From assembly GCF_001815865.1 (NCBI RefSeq), contig NZ_KV822203.1, positions 69,773 to 133,772 of the forward strand: 64,000 nucleotides of DNA, read 5' to 3'. The translations under genes were made by a program, and so were the position numbers. The DNA comes from Abiotrophia sp. HMSC24B09 (lineage in GTDB: Bacteria > Bacillota > Bacilli > Lactobacillales > Aerococcaceae). This document shows positions 7,311 to 16,190 of the stretch, one piece after another (position 1 is the first letter of the stretch; each line of letters opens with the position of its first letter). A model generated the notes under the pieces. That model searched no databases. It was not told where the DNA came from and worked only from the letters and a program-made list of their open reading frames with translations.

Positions 7311-8690
7311 CTATTGATGGTCGGCCAAGAGTGATTTAGGTTGCTTACGCATGAGGGTAATGGAAGCCAGGAGTACAGCTACCAGGATGACCACTAAGCC
7401 TAAGGCTACTACCCAAACCATGTCCATGCCTTGTACTTGGACGGATAATTCGGTCAAGGTCTTGTTGAAGCTATCAATCGCTGCCCCGCCCCCAAGCGTG
7501 GTATTCTTGGCTTCAGCTGCCAATTGTTGACCGATGCTTTGGTTGACACTGCCCAGAATGGTATTCCCTACCCATTGACTGACAGGTCCACCTAGGAGGA
7601 AGGCACCCACAAAGCTTGCTAGACTGACCATGAGGACTTCAACTAGGAATTGAGCCAAGATTTGTGGCTTGGTCATACCTAGGGAGAGACGAATCCCCAT
7701 TTCCTTACGACGACCGTTCATCCAGAGGAAGAGGATCAACATGAGGACGACACCTGAGAAGATCAGGCTACCCAAGAGTAGCTTGTCGGTCATGCCATAG
7801 ACTAAACCAATTGATTTTTGCAAGGATGGGAAGTTTTGGCTGCTCTTAACCAAGCTGTATGCCCGCCAGTTAATGGACAACTTCTTAGCTTCAGACATAA
7901 TCTTGTCTAAGTCATGGTTACCGTCGACGAAGAAGCTAGCATCTTGATAGATAGCCGTTTCGTCGGTATATCCATAGAGCTTTTGTGTGGTCCCTAAGTC
8001 GGTCAGCAGGTTGTTTTGGTAGAGCTCTTGGATGGCCGTTACCCCACCCTTGTTTTTCCCGCTGAAGGTCCCCACGATGGTGACTTCAGTCGTTTCGTTG
8101 GCTTGCTTTTCATTATCGGCATCATAGATGTTGGACTTGAGCTTGAGCGTGTCCCCTACCTTGAGGCCGTTCTTCTTAGCAAATTCTTCGTGGACCAAGG
8201 CCACGTTCTTGTCTTCAGGCTTAATGTGACGGCCTTCAACTAGCTTGAAGGTTTCGGCACTAAAGCGATCGTCCAAGGAAGAGTCATTGGTCCCTGTCAA
8301 CATGGCTGCCTTACCGAAGCGACGTTGACGGTCGGCATCAATTCGTGGCAGACCGTCTTGGGAAACCAGTTCCTTGTCGACTAAGTCGGCCACAATCCCC
8401 ATACGTTTGACTACTTGGCTAATGCCATCTAGGCCTTGAATGGCCGCGATGTCCTTACCTCGCAAGTTCCCACTCCCGCGGTTGGTCCCTTGGTTGTTAC
8501 GGCGATCGATTTCCATAGAGAAGGAAGAGCTGATGCCCTTGAAGGTTTCTTTGGAGGCCACGTCGGTTGCCCGCTTAACAGCCAAACTACTTAAGGAAAC
8601 AGTGGACATGACTAAGAGAATGAGGAAGATAATCAGAGTCTTAAATTTTTTACGCCAGACATAGGCCCAAGCATTATTCAATAAACGCAT
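7311..8690 (-). CDS. vex3: ABC exporter permease Vex3 (FtsX/MacB type)
   Basis: This 459-aa permease has an N-terminal TM helix (residues ~15-35), a large extracytoplasmic domain and three C-terminal TM helices, the MacB/FtsX layout. The N-terminal region (ETFKGISSSFSMEIDRR, NQGTNRGSGN) and LTGTNDSSLDD resemble pneumococcal Vex3 as I remember it. With Vex1 as partner permease and Vex2 as ATPase it should form an exporter of unknown peptide or drug substrate. It starts 15 bases after vex2 ends; TTGCTTACGCATGAGGG at its 3' end encodes the usual Arg-Lys-Gln-Pro tail. Confidence 0.9.
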   Translation of the reverse strand: MRLLNNAWAYVWRKKFKTLIIFLILLVMSTVSLSSLAVKRATDVASKETFKGISSSFSMEIDRRNNQGTNRGSGNLRGKDIAAIQGLDGISQVVKRMGIVADLVDKELVSQDGLPRIDADRQRRFGKAAMLTGTNDSSLDDRFSAETFKLVEGRHIKPEDKNVALVHEEFAKKNGLKVGDTLKLKSNIYDADNEKQANETTEVTIVGTFSGKNKGGVTAIQELYQNNLLTDLGTTQKLYGYTDETAIYQDASFFVDGNHDLDKIMSEAKKLSINWRAYSLVKSSQNFPSLQKSIGLVYGMTDKLLLGSLIFSGVVLMLILFLWMNGRRKEMGIRLSLGMTKPQILAQFLVEVLMVSLASFVGAFLLGGPVSQWVGNTILGSVNQSIGQQLAAEAKNTTLGGGAAIDSFNKTLTELSVQVQGMDMVWVVALGLVVILVAVLLASITLMRKQPKSLLADHQ

Positions 8691-8705
8691 TGTGCTTCCC
8701 CCTCT

Positions 8706-9356
8706 CTACTTGACTTTATGTCCGTTAGCAGCTTTCAGCTTACCATGACTGAGTTCTAGAACCGTATCGGCTGCCTCTGCCACTTGTGGGCTGTGCGTCA
8801 CGACGATGACACATTTGCCTCGTTCATGGGCTGCTTGACGTAAAATGTCGATGATTTCTTGGGCGGTCCCTTCGTCCAAGTTACCGGTTGGTTCATCCGC
8901 TAAGATGATTGGCGCCTCGCTAGCCAAAGCCCGGGCGATAGCCACCCGTTGTTGTTGGCCCCCAGATAACTTGAGGACGTTACGATGAATTAAGTCTTGG
9001 CCCAAGCCTAGTTGTAAGAGCAAGTCTTCGCTAGCTTCCGCATTGGCTAGGCGCACATTTTCTAGTGGCGTCAAGTAGTCAATCAGGTTGTAGTTTTGGA
9101 AGACCAAGCAAATATTGTGGCGGCGGTGGGCGCTATAGGACTCTTGGGCAATGTCCTTGCCTTGGAAGAGGACTTTACCTTTGGTTGGGCTATCTAAGCC
9201 TGCCAAGAGGGATAAGAAGGTCGACTTACCGGCCCCAGATTTACCCACAACGGCATAGAAGGTGCCAGCATCAAATTTTGCGTCTAATTCCTTGAGGACA
9301 CTCTCTTGTGCCCCTTCATAACGATAGTAAATGTTGTCTAATTTCAATAATGTCAT
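8706..9356 (-). CDS. vex2: ABC exporter ATPase Vex2
   Basis: ATP-binding subunit with Walker [10 protein letters not shown]-loop [18 protein letters not shown], signature [15 protein letters not shown], Walker [13 protein letters not shown] and H-loop VVTHS: a LolD/MacB-type ATPase powering Vex1/Vex3. AAGGAAG supports a start at ATG 9359 or 9356; I use 9356 (MTLLKL) because the family begins this way. A longer GTG start at 9365 would overlap the ribosome site. Confidence 0.9.
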   Translation of the reverse strand: MTLLKLDNIYYRYEGAQESVLKELDAKFDAGTFYAVVGKSGAGKSTFLSLLAGLDSPTKGKVLFQGKDIAQESYSAHRRHNICLVFQNYNLIDYLTPLENVRLANAEASEDLLLQLGLGQDLIHRNVLKLSGGQQQRVAIARALASEAPIILADEPTGNLDEGTAQEIIDILRQAAHERGKCVIVVTHSPQVAEAADTVLELSHGKLKAANGHKVK

Positions 9357-9369
9357 CATGATCACTTCC

Positions 9370-10665
9370 TTAACTGAGTTGTCCTAGGATTTCCTTAGGT
9401 TTTTTGGTGAGAATTAAGCCGGCACAAGCCATGACCGCCACTACTATAATAATGAGGACCACGCCATAACTTGTTGCGACTAGGCCGGCCTGCCAAGTTG
9501 GGGCAGCGGCCGCGAAGAGTTTGCGGACCTGGTCTGGCAGGTCATTGGAGACTAAGAGACTGGAGAAGAAACTGTTAGCCAGTGGATAAGCTACTGCGGC
9601 TGCGATGGCCCAGGCCCCAATGGATAGGCCCCAGAGCTCTAGCAGGATTTGGCCAATGATTTGGCCCTTGGAAATCCCAATCGAGAGCAGAATGCCGAAT
9701 TCATGCACCCGTTCCCGCAAGCAGAAGAGCAAGACTAGGAAGAGAGTAATCACACTGACCACTAAGACCGCGCCGGTCATGAGGGTCATGAGGGACTTGA
9801 AGCTAGCGATAGGCGCTGCCACCTGTTCAAAGGCTTGACTGTTGGCTGTCAATTGGGTTTGGTCCCAATCCAGCGACAAGGCCTTAACGCGGCTAATAAC
9901 TTGGTCTAGTTCCTTGGGATTTTTCACCCGATACTGAGCCAGACGCACTTGATAGTCGTCTGCTTGCCGCCCGTAGAGGGCTTGACTGCTAGCGTAGTCG
10001 GTGTAGAGCCGGTTTTCGGTCAAATCGGAGCTGAGCCCAGTGAAGGTTTCACTGCGTTTCCCGCTATAAATCCCGACAATCTCAAATTCCTTGGCTTCCC
10101 CATCCTTGGCTTCCCCACCTTCGGTTAGCTGGGTGCCCTTGAGGCTAATCTTATCGCCTAGCTGGAGCTTGTTGGCTTCTGCAAAGGCCTCGTGGACCAT
10201 GACCTTGTCTTTGTCATCTGGCGTCAAGTGGCGCCCTTGGCTAAGGGTCAAGGCCCCGCTAGCAAAATCTAAATCGGTTTGACTGTCTTGGCGACCTTGA
10301 ATGGATAAGAGCTGATTAAAGATATCGTCGCCTTGGTCACGTTGCACGGCTTGTTGGGCCTGAATGACTTGGCCGGACTCAAACTTGGCCAACCCTTCTG
10401 ATTGATACTGAACGTCTGCTACCCCTTCTACTTGAGCCACTTGACTGATGTCCGACTCTTTCATACCTGCCTGCAAGCCCTGACCTTGGAGCTGGAATCC
10501 CGCATTGGAGAGGGACAGGAGTTTATCTTGAACTTGTTGGGTACTAATCTGAATCGCGAAAACAGCTAAGACAGCGGTCGTGATCAGAGATAAGATGAGG
10601 AAAAGCAGCCCTACTCTGACTCGCTTACGGCTGACATAGGCCCAAGCACGCTGATACCATTTCAT
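9370..10665 (-). CDS. vex1: ABC exporter permease Vex1 (FtsX/MacB type)
   Basis: A 431-aa permease beginning MKWYQRAWAYVSRKR, with one N-terminal TM helix, an extracytoplasmic domain containing a FSGK/YSGKRSETFTGLSSDL-type segment seen in Vex1, and three C-terminal TM helices; it ends in KKPKEILGQ. ATG 10665 is preferred over GTG 10674 because AGAAAGGAAG gives a 9-base spacing. It is the first gene of vex1-vex2-vex3; a strong hairpin lies upstream at 10771-10821. Confidence 0.9.
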   Translation of the reverse strand: MKWYQRAWAYVSRKRVRVGLLFLILSLITTAVLAVFAIQISTQQVQDKLLSLSNAGFQLQGQGLQAGMKESDISQVAQVEGVADVQYQSEGLAKFESGQVIQAQQAVQRDQGDDIFNQLLSIQGRQDSQTDLDFASGALTLSQGRHLTPDDKDKVMVHEAFAEANKLQLGDKISLKGTQLTEGGEAKDGEAKEFEIVGIYSGKRSETFTGLSSDLTENRLYTDYASSQALYGRQADDYQVRLAQYRVKNPKELDQVISRVKALSLDWDQTQLTANSQAFEQVAAPIASFKSLMTLMTGAVLVVSVITLFLVLLFCLRERVHEFGILLSIGISKGQIIGQILLELWGLSIGAWAIAAAVAYPLANSFFSSLLVSNDLPDQVRKLFAAAAPTWQAGLVATSYGVVLIIIVVAVMACAGLILTKKPKEILGQLS

Positions 10666-10770
10666 ACGAGTCACTTCCTTTCTGCTGATTAAGAACTAAC
10701 TATAGTATGCAACCCCTGTGTGAAGTTGATATGAAATTGTGAAATAAATTTTTGCCATCTTCAATAAATG

Positions 10771-10821
10771 AAAAATCCAGCCCCTCTCCCGGCTTGAGAA
10801 CAGGATAAGGGCTGGGTTTTT
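10771..10821. terminator. hairpin between vex1 and the Pht gene
   Basis: AAAAATCCAGCCC pairs with GGGCTGGGTTTTT across a ~25-base loop. It lies upstream of vex1 and would also stop read-through from the gene to the right. Confidence 0.6.
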
Positions 10822-10882
10822 GAGAGGTTGACCGATGACAAAATAACTATTTTATATTTTCTATCACTTAGCCACCTAACCT

Positions 10883-10929
10883 AAAAAACACCCACCATCA
10901 GTTCGGCCGCTGATGGTGGGTGGTTTTTT
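10883..10929 (-). terminator. terminator of the Pht gene
   Basis: CCCACCATCAG pairs with CTGATGGTGGG, extended by A/T runs (AAAAAACA/TGGTTTTTT). The minus strand ends in a U-run. Confidence 0.85.
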
Positions 10930-10944
10930 AATAGAGGCTTAGAC

Positions 10945-13119
10945 TTAGTTGCTTGCAGTCGTTTCGTCTTTCTGATCGCTTGCTGCATCAGCTTTTGAGC
11001 TGGATGAAGACTGGGATGAGCTTTGGTCTGAGGATGAGGAGGCCTCGCTTGCCTTGTCCTCTTCAAAGTTAGTTACTGGCAGGCTCTTGTCCTTGTCAGC
11101 GTCTTCTAAGACTTCGGAAGTAAAGGATTTGTTACTTTCCAAGATGCTTGGGCCACCATCTTCCCCGGCTTGGGTAATGGCCTTATACTTGTCGCCTACG
11201 CGAGTGTCGACCTTACCATTAAACTGGGCATGCGCTAGCTCGATGGCCTGCTTAGCCAAGATAGCTGGCGAGAAGAGCGGTTCTGCTGGGTCATCCCCAC
11301 CGAAGACGGCATTGGTCTTGGATAGGCGGGCAATGAGATCCGACACTTGTTCCCGCAAGTCATAAGACAATGGCTTGTCTTGGACGTGTTGGGTCAAGAA
11401 GTAGAGATGCTTCATGGCTTCAACCCCAGGACGGTCGTTGGCGTCCTTGAGGGCGGCCACATAGGCTGCTAAGCGGCTTAAGCCCACCGCGTCTTGTGCT
11501 TCGATGGCCTTGTTGGCTTGTTCCCGCAATTGGTCAGCGGTCACTCCATAGTTGGTCAAGTTAAGCTCGCTAATGGCCTTGAGGATGCTCTCATGTTGGG
11601 CATTCAATTTGGCCAGACGTTCGGACAATTTGTCACTATTGTCTTCAATTTGGAAGATATAGCGGGCCGCAAAGCGGTCTAAGAGTTGGAGGAAGCCTTG
11701 GGTCGAATTACCCTTGTCCTTGAGGCTTTCTTCAATGTCTTGCAAGCCAGCTTCAATCCGGGCTAGAGCTACTTCTTGGCCAGCCAAACGTTGGCTAGCG
11801 ACTTGGCGCAGGGTGGCGATGTAGGCTTTGACTGTCGCTTCATCCAAATCCCCTGGCACATGGATGCTTGGCAGGCTGGCTAATTTATTGGCTACATAAG
11901 CCTTGGCCCCTTCCACATTGCGGATGCGGATATTGTGGCTGTGGTCGCCATGTGGCACCTCGAAGTAGCCATCGCGAATGCGAATAATGCGCTGAGGAAT
12001 CCCCATTCGTTTAGCAAGGCCTTCTAATTCGCGGGCAAAGCGTAACTCAGGGTCAATGCTTGGATCCTGACTAGGCACTTCCAAGGTCCAGAGTGGCACT
12101 ACCCAAGGATGGATGTGAGACTTATCTTGGCCTTGTTCCGTATTTTGGAAGGCAAAGACTTGACCCCGATAGTTGCCTGCATCATCATAGACGGCCTGCA
12201 ACTTGATAGTGTCCCGCTCTACCCCATAGGCATAGCTGATGTAATCCAGATGCCCTTGAATCTCAGGAGAATCTAAGGTCAAGAGGGAAGTCGGCCCTTG
12301 TGGCGTGCTTGGTTGTTCTGGCTGACTCGGAGCCGGGCTTGGACTAGCTGGCTGATCCACTGGCAGACTTGGTGTGACAGGTTGACTTGGTCGAGTCAAT
12401 TGATCGGCTGGATGACTTGGCGAAACAGGTTGGCTTGGGCTGGCTGGCCGGCTAGCGACTGGACCATTTGGTCTTGGGCTGACTGGCTCATCATCGAAGG
12501 ACAGATTGCCCAGGCCTTGACCACAATCCAGCACATCGTGGAAATGGTCGCCGTGAGGAATCCGCACTAGGCGGCAGCCCCCTGGTGTGTGGGCATTAGG
12601 TACAGTTGGCGCATTGGCCAAGTCCCGTTTGGAGATAAAGTGGAAATGGTCGCCGTGACGGACTACATAACCATCCGCATTCTCTTCGACAATATCGGCT
12701 GGGTTAAAGACATAATTATCGTCCCCACCCCTTCTTGACCCGTTAGCCCCTGCTTGTGCCTGGTCTTCGTAGATGGCGTCCACTGGTGGCTTACCATAGA
12801 CAAAGTGATAGTGGTTGCCGTGTTTCTTAAGGTAACCATTGGAAAAGACCTTACCCACGATGACCTTTTGCTTACCCATTTTTTCCTTGAATTCTAGCTC
12901 CAGCTTATCCAAAGCCAGAGATTCCTCTCGAGCTTGGGCTGCGGCCAAATCGCTAGATAATTGGCCCTTGTCGCTTTCGGCCTGGGACATGGCCGTTTGG
13001 GCCTCTTGCAAACGGGCTTGAGATTGACTGAGATCTTGGTTAAGGCCCCACAAACCGGCCCCGGCGCTTAAAAGAATGGCGCCATTAATCCCCCATAATA
13101 GGATGCGTTTTTTAGTCAT
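10945..13119 (-). CDS. pneumococcal histidine triad (Pht) family zinc-binding protein
   Basis: A 724-aa exported protein with an N-terminal hydrophobic anchor or signal (residues 6-26), a coiled coil to about 85, and HxxHxH triads: H100/H103/H105 (HGNHYH), H155/H158/H160 (HGDHFH), H189/H192/H194 (HGDHFH) and a fourth HGDHSH near residue 390. A Pro/Ser repeat linker lies at about 215-275 and a Ser/Asp-rich tail ends the protein. In streptococci Pht proteins bind zinc at the surface, feed AdcAII and bind factor H. Here no adcAII is adjacent. There is no lipobox Cys, unlike some relatives. A Zur-like site overlaps the promoter. Confidence 0.9.
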   Translation of the reverse strand: MTKKRILLWGINGAILLSAGAGLWGLNQDLSQSQARLQEAQTAMSQAESDKGQLSSDLAAAQAREESLALDKLELEFKEKMGKQKVIVGKVFSNGYLKKHGNHYHFVYGKPPVDAIYEDQAQAGANGSRRGGDDNYVFNPADIVEENADGYVVRHGDHFHFISKRDLANAPTVPNAHTPGGCRLVRIPHGDHFHDVLDCGQGLGNLSFDDEPVSPRPNGPVASRPASPSQPVSPSHPADQLTRPSQPVTPSLPVDQPASPSPAPSQPEQPSTPQGPTSLLTLDSPEIQGHLDYISYAYGVERDTIKLQAVYDDAGNYRGQVFAFQNTEQGQDKSHIHPWVVPLWTLEVPSQDPSIDPELRFARELEGLAKRMGIPQRIIRIRDGYFEVPHGDHSHNIRIRNVEGAKAYVANKLASLPSIHVPGDLDEATVKAYIATLRQVASQRLAGQEVALARIEAGLQDIEESLKDKGNSTQGFLQLLDRFAARYIFQIEDNSDKLSERLAKLNAQHESILKAISELNLTNYGVTADQLREQANKAIEAQDAVGLSRLAAYVAALKDANDRPGVEAMKHLYFLTQHVQDKPLSYDLREQVSDLIARLSKTNAVFGGDDPAEPLFSPAILAKQAIELAHAQFNGKVDTRVGDKYKAITQAGEDGGPSILESNKSFTSEVLEDADKDKSLPVTNFEEDKASEASSSSDQSSSQSSSSSKADAASDQKDETTASN

Positions 13120-13163
13120 GAATGATGACTCCTTTATATATAATGGTAATTCTTACGTTTAGC

Positions 13164-13193
13164 ATCTTACACCGAATCGTAATGATTGTCAAT
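13164..13193 (-). promoter_or_regulatory. Pht promoter with Zur-like operator
   Basis: On the minus strand TTGACA (13187-13192), 17 bases, TAAGAT (13164-13169). Overlapping the -35, the plus strand reads AATCGTAATGATTGTCAAT (13175-13193). Its left half matches the Firmicute Zur box half-site (ATCGTAAT-N-ATTACGAT) exactly and its right half partly. A second GGTAAT...TTACG motif lies at 13145-13157. This fits zinc-repressed expression. Confidence 0.65.
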
Positions 13194-13242
13194 AGTCTAA
13201 TGAAAAAATATTGCACTACTTGTTAAATAGTGTGCCAGCATC

Positions 13243-13269
13243 AAAAAAGCCCCCTGCTATGAGGGAGCT
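13243..13269 (-). terminator. terminator of dgt
   Basis: On the minus strand AGCTCCCTCATAGCAGGGGGCTTTTTTG: a short stem with one bulge and a six-U tail, 11 bases past the stop of the dGTPase gene. Confidence 0.75.
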
Positions 13270-13280
13270 GGGTGATAAGA

Positions 13281-14684
13281 TTAGGAAATACCTACCATAT
13301 CTAAGTAGAGTTGGTGGGCATAGCTGTCGGTCATGCCTGAGATGAAGTCCGTGGCCAAGAGTAGGCGCAGATAGAGCTTCTCTAATTCCGACTTACCTTG
13401 CGCAAAATAATGGTAGGACCGTTTCTGGCTCTCGGAAATAATGCCAATCTTCTTAAGGTCCACATAGTCTAGTCGACGCGCTGTATCATAGGCCACCAAA
13501 GGCGGCACGAAGCTATCCAGCAGATAGGTCAGGGTCGAATAGCCCGCTATTTCTAGGCGCAGAATGGACTTGTGGTCATAGATTCGCTCTTCAGAAATAG
13601 ACCGCAGTTGATGATAGAGCGGCGCCACATCCGAATCTTTGAAAAGGTCAAAGTCGTAGGTCCCGGCCATCAAGTCAGCATAATGGCTCACGAAGGACTG
13701 GGTGGCACCGGCAATCAGGACATTGCGCAGGTGCTCGAAGAAACGGTTGATGCTGAAGATTTCTTCATCAATGGTTTCCAGAATGTAAACCACCTGACGC
13801 GAAGCCTGGCTGTCCTGGGCTGACTGCTTAAGGCTGGCTAGCAAGTCCGACTTGACCATGGCGAAGGTCAGCACCCCCTTGCCCAGGGCGTCTTCCATAT
13901 CGGCCACCAGATAGGCAATATCATCAGCTGCTTCTAGGATAAAGGTCAGCGGATGGCGTTGGCTGCCCGCCCCCGTTCGGCTAGTAATGGCTTGGAAGAG
14001 GTCGACCTCCGCATGGAAGTAGCCCACTTTCTTATGGGTGATGGCGCCGGTCTTAGGCTGGTGGGAAGCCCGCGTGTATTTGAGAATGGTATTGAGGGTG
14101 GCCACGGTTAAATCCAGGCCAACGAAGCTACCCTTGAAGTCGTGGAGCTTGGCCGCAATCCGCAGGGCCTGGGCATTACCCTCAAAATGATAGAGGTCAT
14201 GAACATAGTCACTAGCCAGGAAGTCCTGGGCCAGTTGGGGATCCAACTGCTCACTCAGAATGGCTGGCAGGCGCTTCTTGAACCACTGACGGATAATATC
14301 CTCACCAAAGTGCCCATAAGGCGGATTGCCAATATCGTGCAGGAGACTAGCGCACTCGACAATACGAGCGATGTCGGCCTGACGGACAATGAATTCCTGC
14401 TGGCTGACTGCCAGCTCTGAATCTGCCACGCCTTCCAGTTGATCCGCCAGACTGAGAGCAATCTCCGAGACCAGGGTCCGACCAATCATTGCTACTTCCA
14501 GGGAATGGGTCAGGCGCGTATGAATAAAATCCATCCGCTCCAAGGGAAAGACCTGGGTCTTGTCCTGCAGCCGTCGGAAAGACGGACTGGTCACAATTCG
14601 TTTGTAGTCATCATCAAATTCATTACGATGCTGGGTCGCGCTTCCCGATAGACGGGCAGTAGATAAAAGCTCTGTCCATTGCAT
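13281..14684 (-). CDS. dgt: dGTP triphosphohydrolase
   Basis: The 467-aa protein has the HD-domain hallmarks of dGTPases: RRLQDKTQVFPLE and RLTHSLEVA near the N-terminus, then CASLLHDIGNPPYGHFGE containing the HD pair, and a later ADDIAYLVADMED segment. The family converts dGTP to deoxyguanosine and tripolyphosphate, tuning the dNTP pool. AAGGAGG precedes the ATG. It is monocistronic with its own terminator. Confidence 0.9.
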   Translation of the reverse strand: MQWTELLSTARLSGSATQHRNEFDDDYKRIVTSPSFRRLQDKTQVFPLERMDFIHTRLTHSLEVAMIGRTLVSEIALSLADQLEGVADSELAVSQQEFIVRQADIARIVECASLLHDIGNPPYGHFGEDIIRQWFKKRLPAILSEQLDPQLAQDFLASDYVHDLYHFEGNAQALRIAAKLHDFKGSFVGLDLTVATLNTILKYTRASHQPKTGAITHKKVGYFHAEVDLFQAITSRTGAGSQRHPLTFILEAADDIAYLVADMEDALGKGVLTFAMVKSDLLASLKQSAQDSQASRQVVYILETIDEEIFSINRFFEHLRNVLIAGATQSFVSHYADLMAGTYDFDLFKDSDVAPLYHQLRSISEERIYDHKSILRLEIAGYSTLTYLLDSFVPPLVAYDTARRLDYVDLKKIGIISESQKRSYHYFAQGKSELEKLYLRLLLATDFISGMTDSYAHQLYLDMVGIS

Positions 14685-14791
14685 AAGCCGGACCTCCTTG
14701 TCTGCTGGCTGGGGGTGTTGGGGTGTTAAAGTGGGCGTCAGCCAGCCTATTTTGCTTCCTTATTATAACAAATTCTCAAGCCGGCATAAAG

Positions 14792-14813
14792 AAAGACACC
14801 CGGGTGGGTGTCT
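14792..14813. terminator. hairpin terminator
   Basis: AAGACACCC pairs with GGGTGTCTT around a CGGGTG-type loop, downstream of the 65-aa gene on the minus strand. Confidence 0.65.
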
Positions 14814-14851
14814 TGGTCTTAAGTATACGTACAGCAAGGCTGAATAAAATT

Positions 14852-15049
14852 TTATTGGTCTAAGGCTTCTCTCAAGGATTGGATTGTGGAGTAGCTTGCT
14901 ACCGATGGATCATGCGCAATGCGTCTGCTTTCGTCGATTGCTTGAGCAGTTAGCGACTTGTCTTGTCGGCTTAAATCCTGAGGCGCTTGCTGATTTAGCT
15001 GGTCTGAATGACTAAGTATATCTTTATGGTAGTAGTCTTTATTGCTCAT
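14852..15049 (-). CDS. small hypothetical protein (65 aa)
   Basis: This polar, acidic peptide (Ser/Gln/Asp-rich, no hydrophobic segment) is preceded by AGGAGGTTGTC and followed by a terminator at 14792-14813, which supports a real gene. I do not recognise the family. It sits alone between dgt and the alpha/beta hydrolase, 56 bases after the latter ends. Confidence 0.55.
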   Translation of the reverse strand: MSNKDYYHKDILSHSDQLNQQAPQDLSRQDKSLTAQAIDESRRIAHDPSVASYSTIQSLREALDQ

Positions 15050-15105
15050 GACAACCTCCTAATCAATAGAACCATGTTTTGAGACTTATAGAAGCTAGTG
15101 ACAAC

Positions 15106-16062
15106 TTAGTTGTTAGCCTTCAAAAATTCGCCTATCCCTGCTGCAATTTCTTCGGGCGCATAATCATGCACATAATGCCCCACATCCAAGCGTTTAATGG
15201 TCGCATTAGGCACTTGCCCAAAGCTATCTTGCGTCATTTGGTACCAAGCCTCACTAGAGAAGCTGGTCCCACTTGCATTAGACACATAGAGTAAAATAGG
15301 GACGCTTGGCAGTGGTTTGTCTAAAACTTGCTTAGCATTGCTTGCTGACATTTTAAGTTCATTGCCAATAGCAGTAGTCAAGGCCTGCTTATAAAAAAGT
15401 GCCTTGTAATTCGCTATTTCTGCTTGCGTCAGATGGCCTGATTCAAGGGCAGGAGCTGCCTTCTCTGCAGGATAAAGGAAACGACCATAGCCTAGTTCAA
15501 GTAAAATTTGCCCAATTTTGACTGCAAAAGTTGGAACCCTGACTTTGTCATAGCTCTGAGGCATAGCCATATCGAGGCCGATAATAGCCGAAACTTCTGC
15601 TGGATGCTCTTGGGCCCAGTAGAGAGCCTCCAAGCCAGCCATGGAATGAGCCACTAGAACATAAGGGCCTTGAATACCAGACGCTTCTAGTGCTTGACGT
15701 GTCTGTCTATTCACGGTCTCTAAATCTCTAGGACTCTCCCCATCATCACTAAAGCCATAACCGAGACGCTCGACTATGACAATGCGATAATCCGACGCTA
15801 ATTGCGTCGTCAACGCCTTAAAGTCCAAAATAGGCGATGTTGTGCCCCCTCCAGCCAACAAAACTAGTGTCTTGCTACCTGAACCTGTCACAAAGACATT
15901 TAACTGCTTACCCTCAACCTCAACACGATTACCAATCGGCGATAAATCATTAGCTTCTCTGGATAAGGCAAGACGATGATTAAGATAGACACCTGAAGTA
16001 ACTAATACTAAGGCTAAAACTAGGTAAACAAATAGTTTTCTTAGACCTTGCCAAAATCTCAT
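15106..16062 (-). CDS. membrane-anchored alpha/beta hydrolase
   Basis: The N-terminal helix (residues ~8-28) is a signal or anchor. The hydrolase fold follows: LVLLAGGGTTSP oxyanion region, VERLGYGFSDD, nucleophile elbow VAHSMAG (G-x-S-x-G variant with Ala-His-Ser), and near the C-terminus LDVGHYVHD, giving the catalytic His. Substrate unknown. ATG 16062 is chosen for its 8-base spacing from GGAGGAG; an in-frame GTG three bases earlier is the alternative. Confidence 0.85.
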   Translation of the reverse strand: MRFWQGLRKLFVYLVLALVLVTSGVYLNHRLALSREANDLSPIGNRVEVEGKQLNVFVTGSGSKTLVLLAGGGTTSPILDFKALTTQLASDYRIVIVERLGYGFSDDGESPRDLETVNRQTRQALEASGIQGPYVLVAHSMAGLEALYWAQEHPAEVSAIIGLDMAMPQSYDKVRVPTFAVKIGQILLELGYGRFLYPAEKAAPALESGHLTQAEIANYKALFYKQALTTAIGNELKMSASNAKQVLDKPLPSVPILLYVSNASGTSFSSEAWYQMTQDSFGQVPNATIKRLDVGHYVHDYAPEEIAAGIGEFLKANN

Positions 16063-16144
16063 CACTTAGCCTCCTCCACTTATGCTCACATGCTTACCCT
16101 ACCACTTGAACAGGACTAGGTCAATAGATAAGAAGAATAAGATT

Positions 16145-16172
16145 AAGGCCAGCTACCTAAATAGCTGGCCTT
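16145..16172. terminator. terminator after the PTS gene
   Basis: Perfect 11-bp stem AAGGCCAGCTA/TAGCTGGCCTT with a 6-base loop, 19 bases past the PTS stop. Confidence 0.8.
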
Positions 16173-16190
16173 ACTAATTTGATAAATTCC

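Noticed and set aside
10945..13119. Long plus-strand frames opposite the Pht gene (Trp/Ser-rich)
   Set aside because: They are antisense shadows of Pro/Ser repeats with no ribosome sites.
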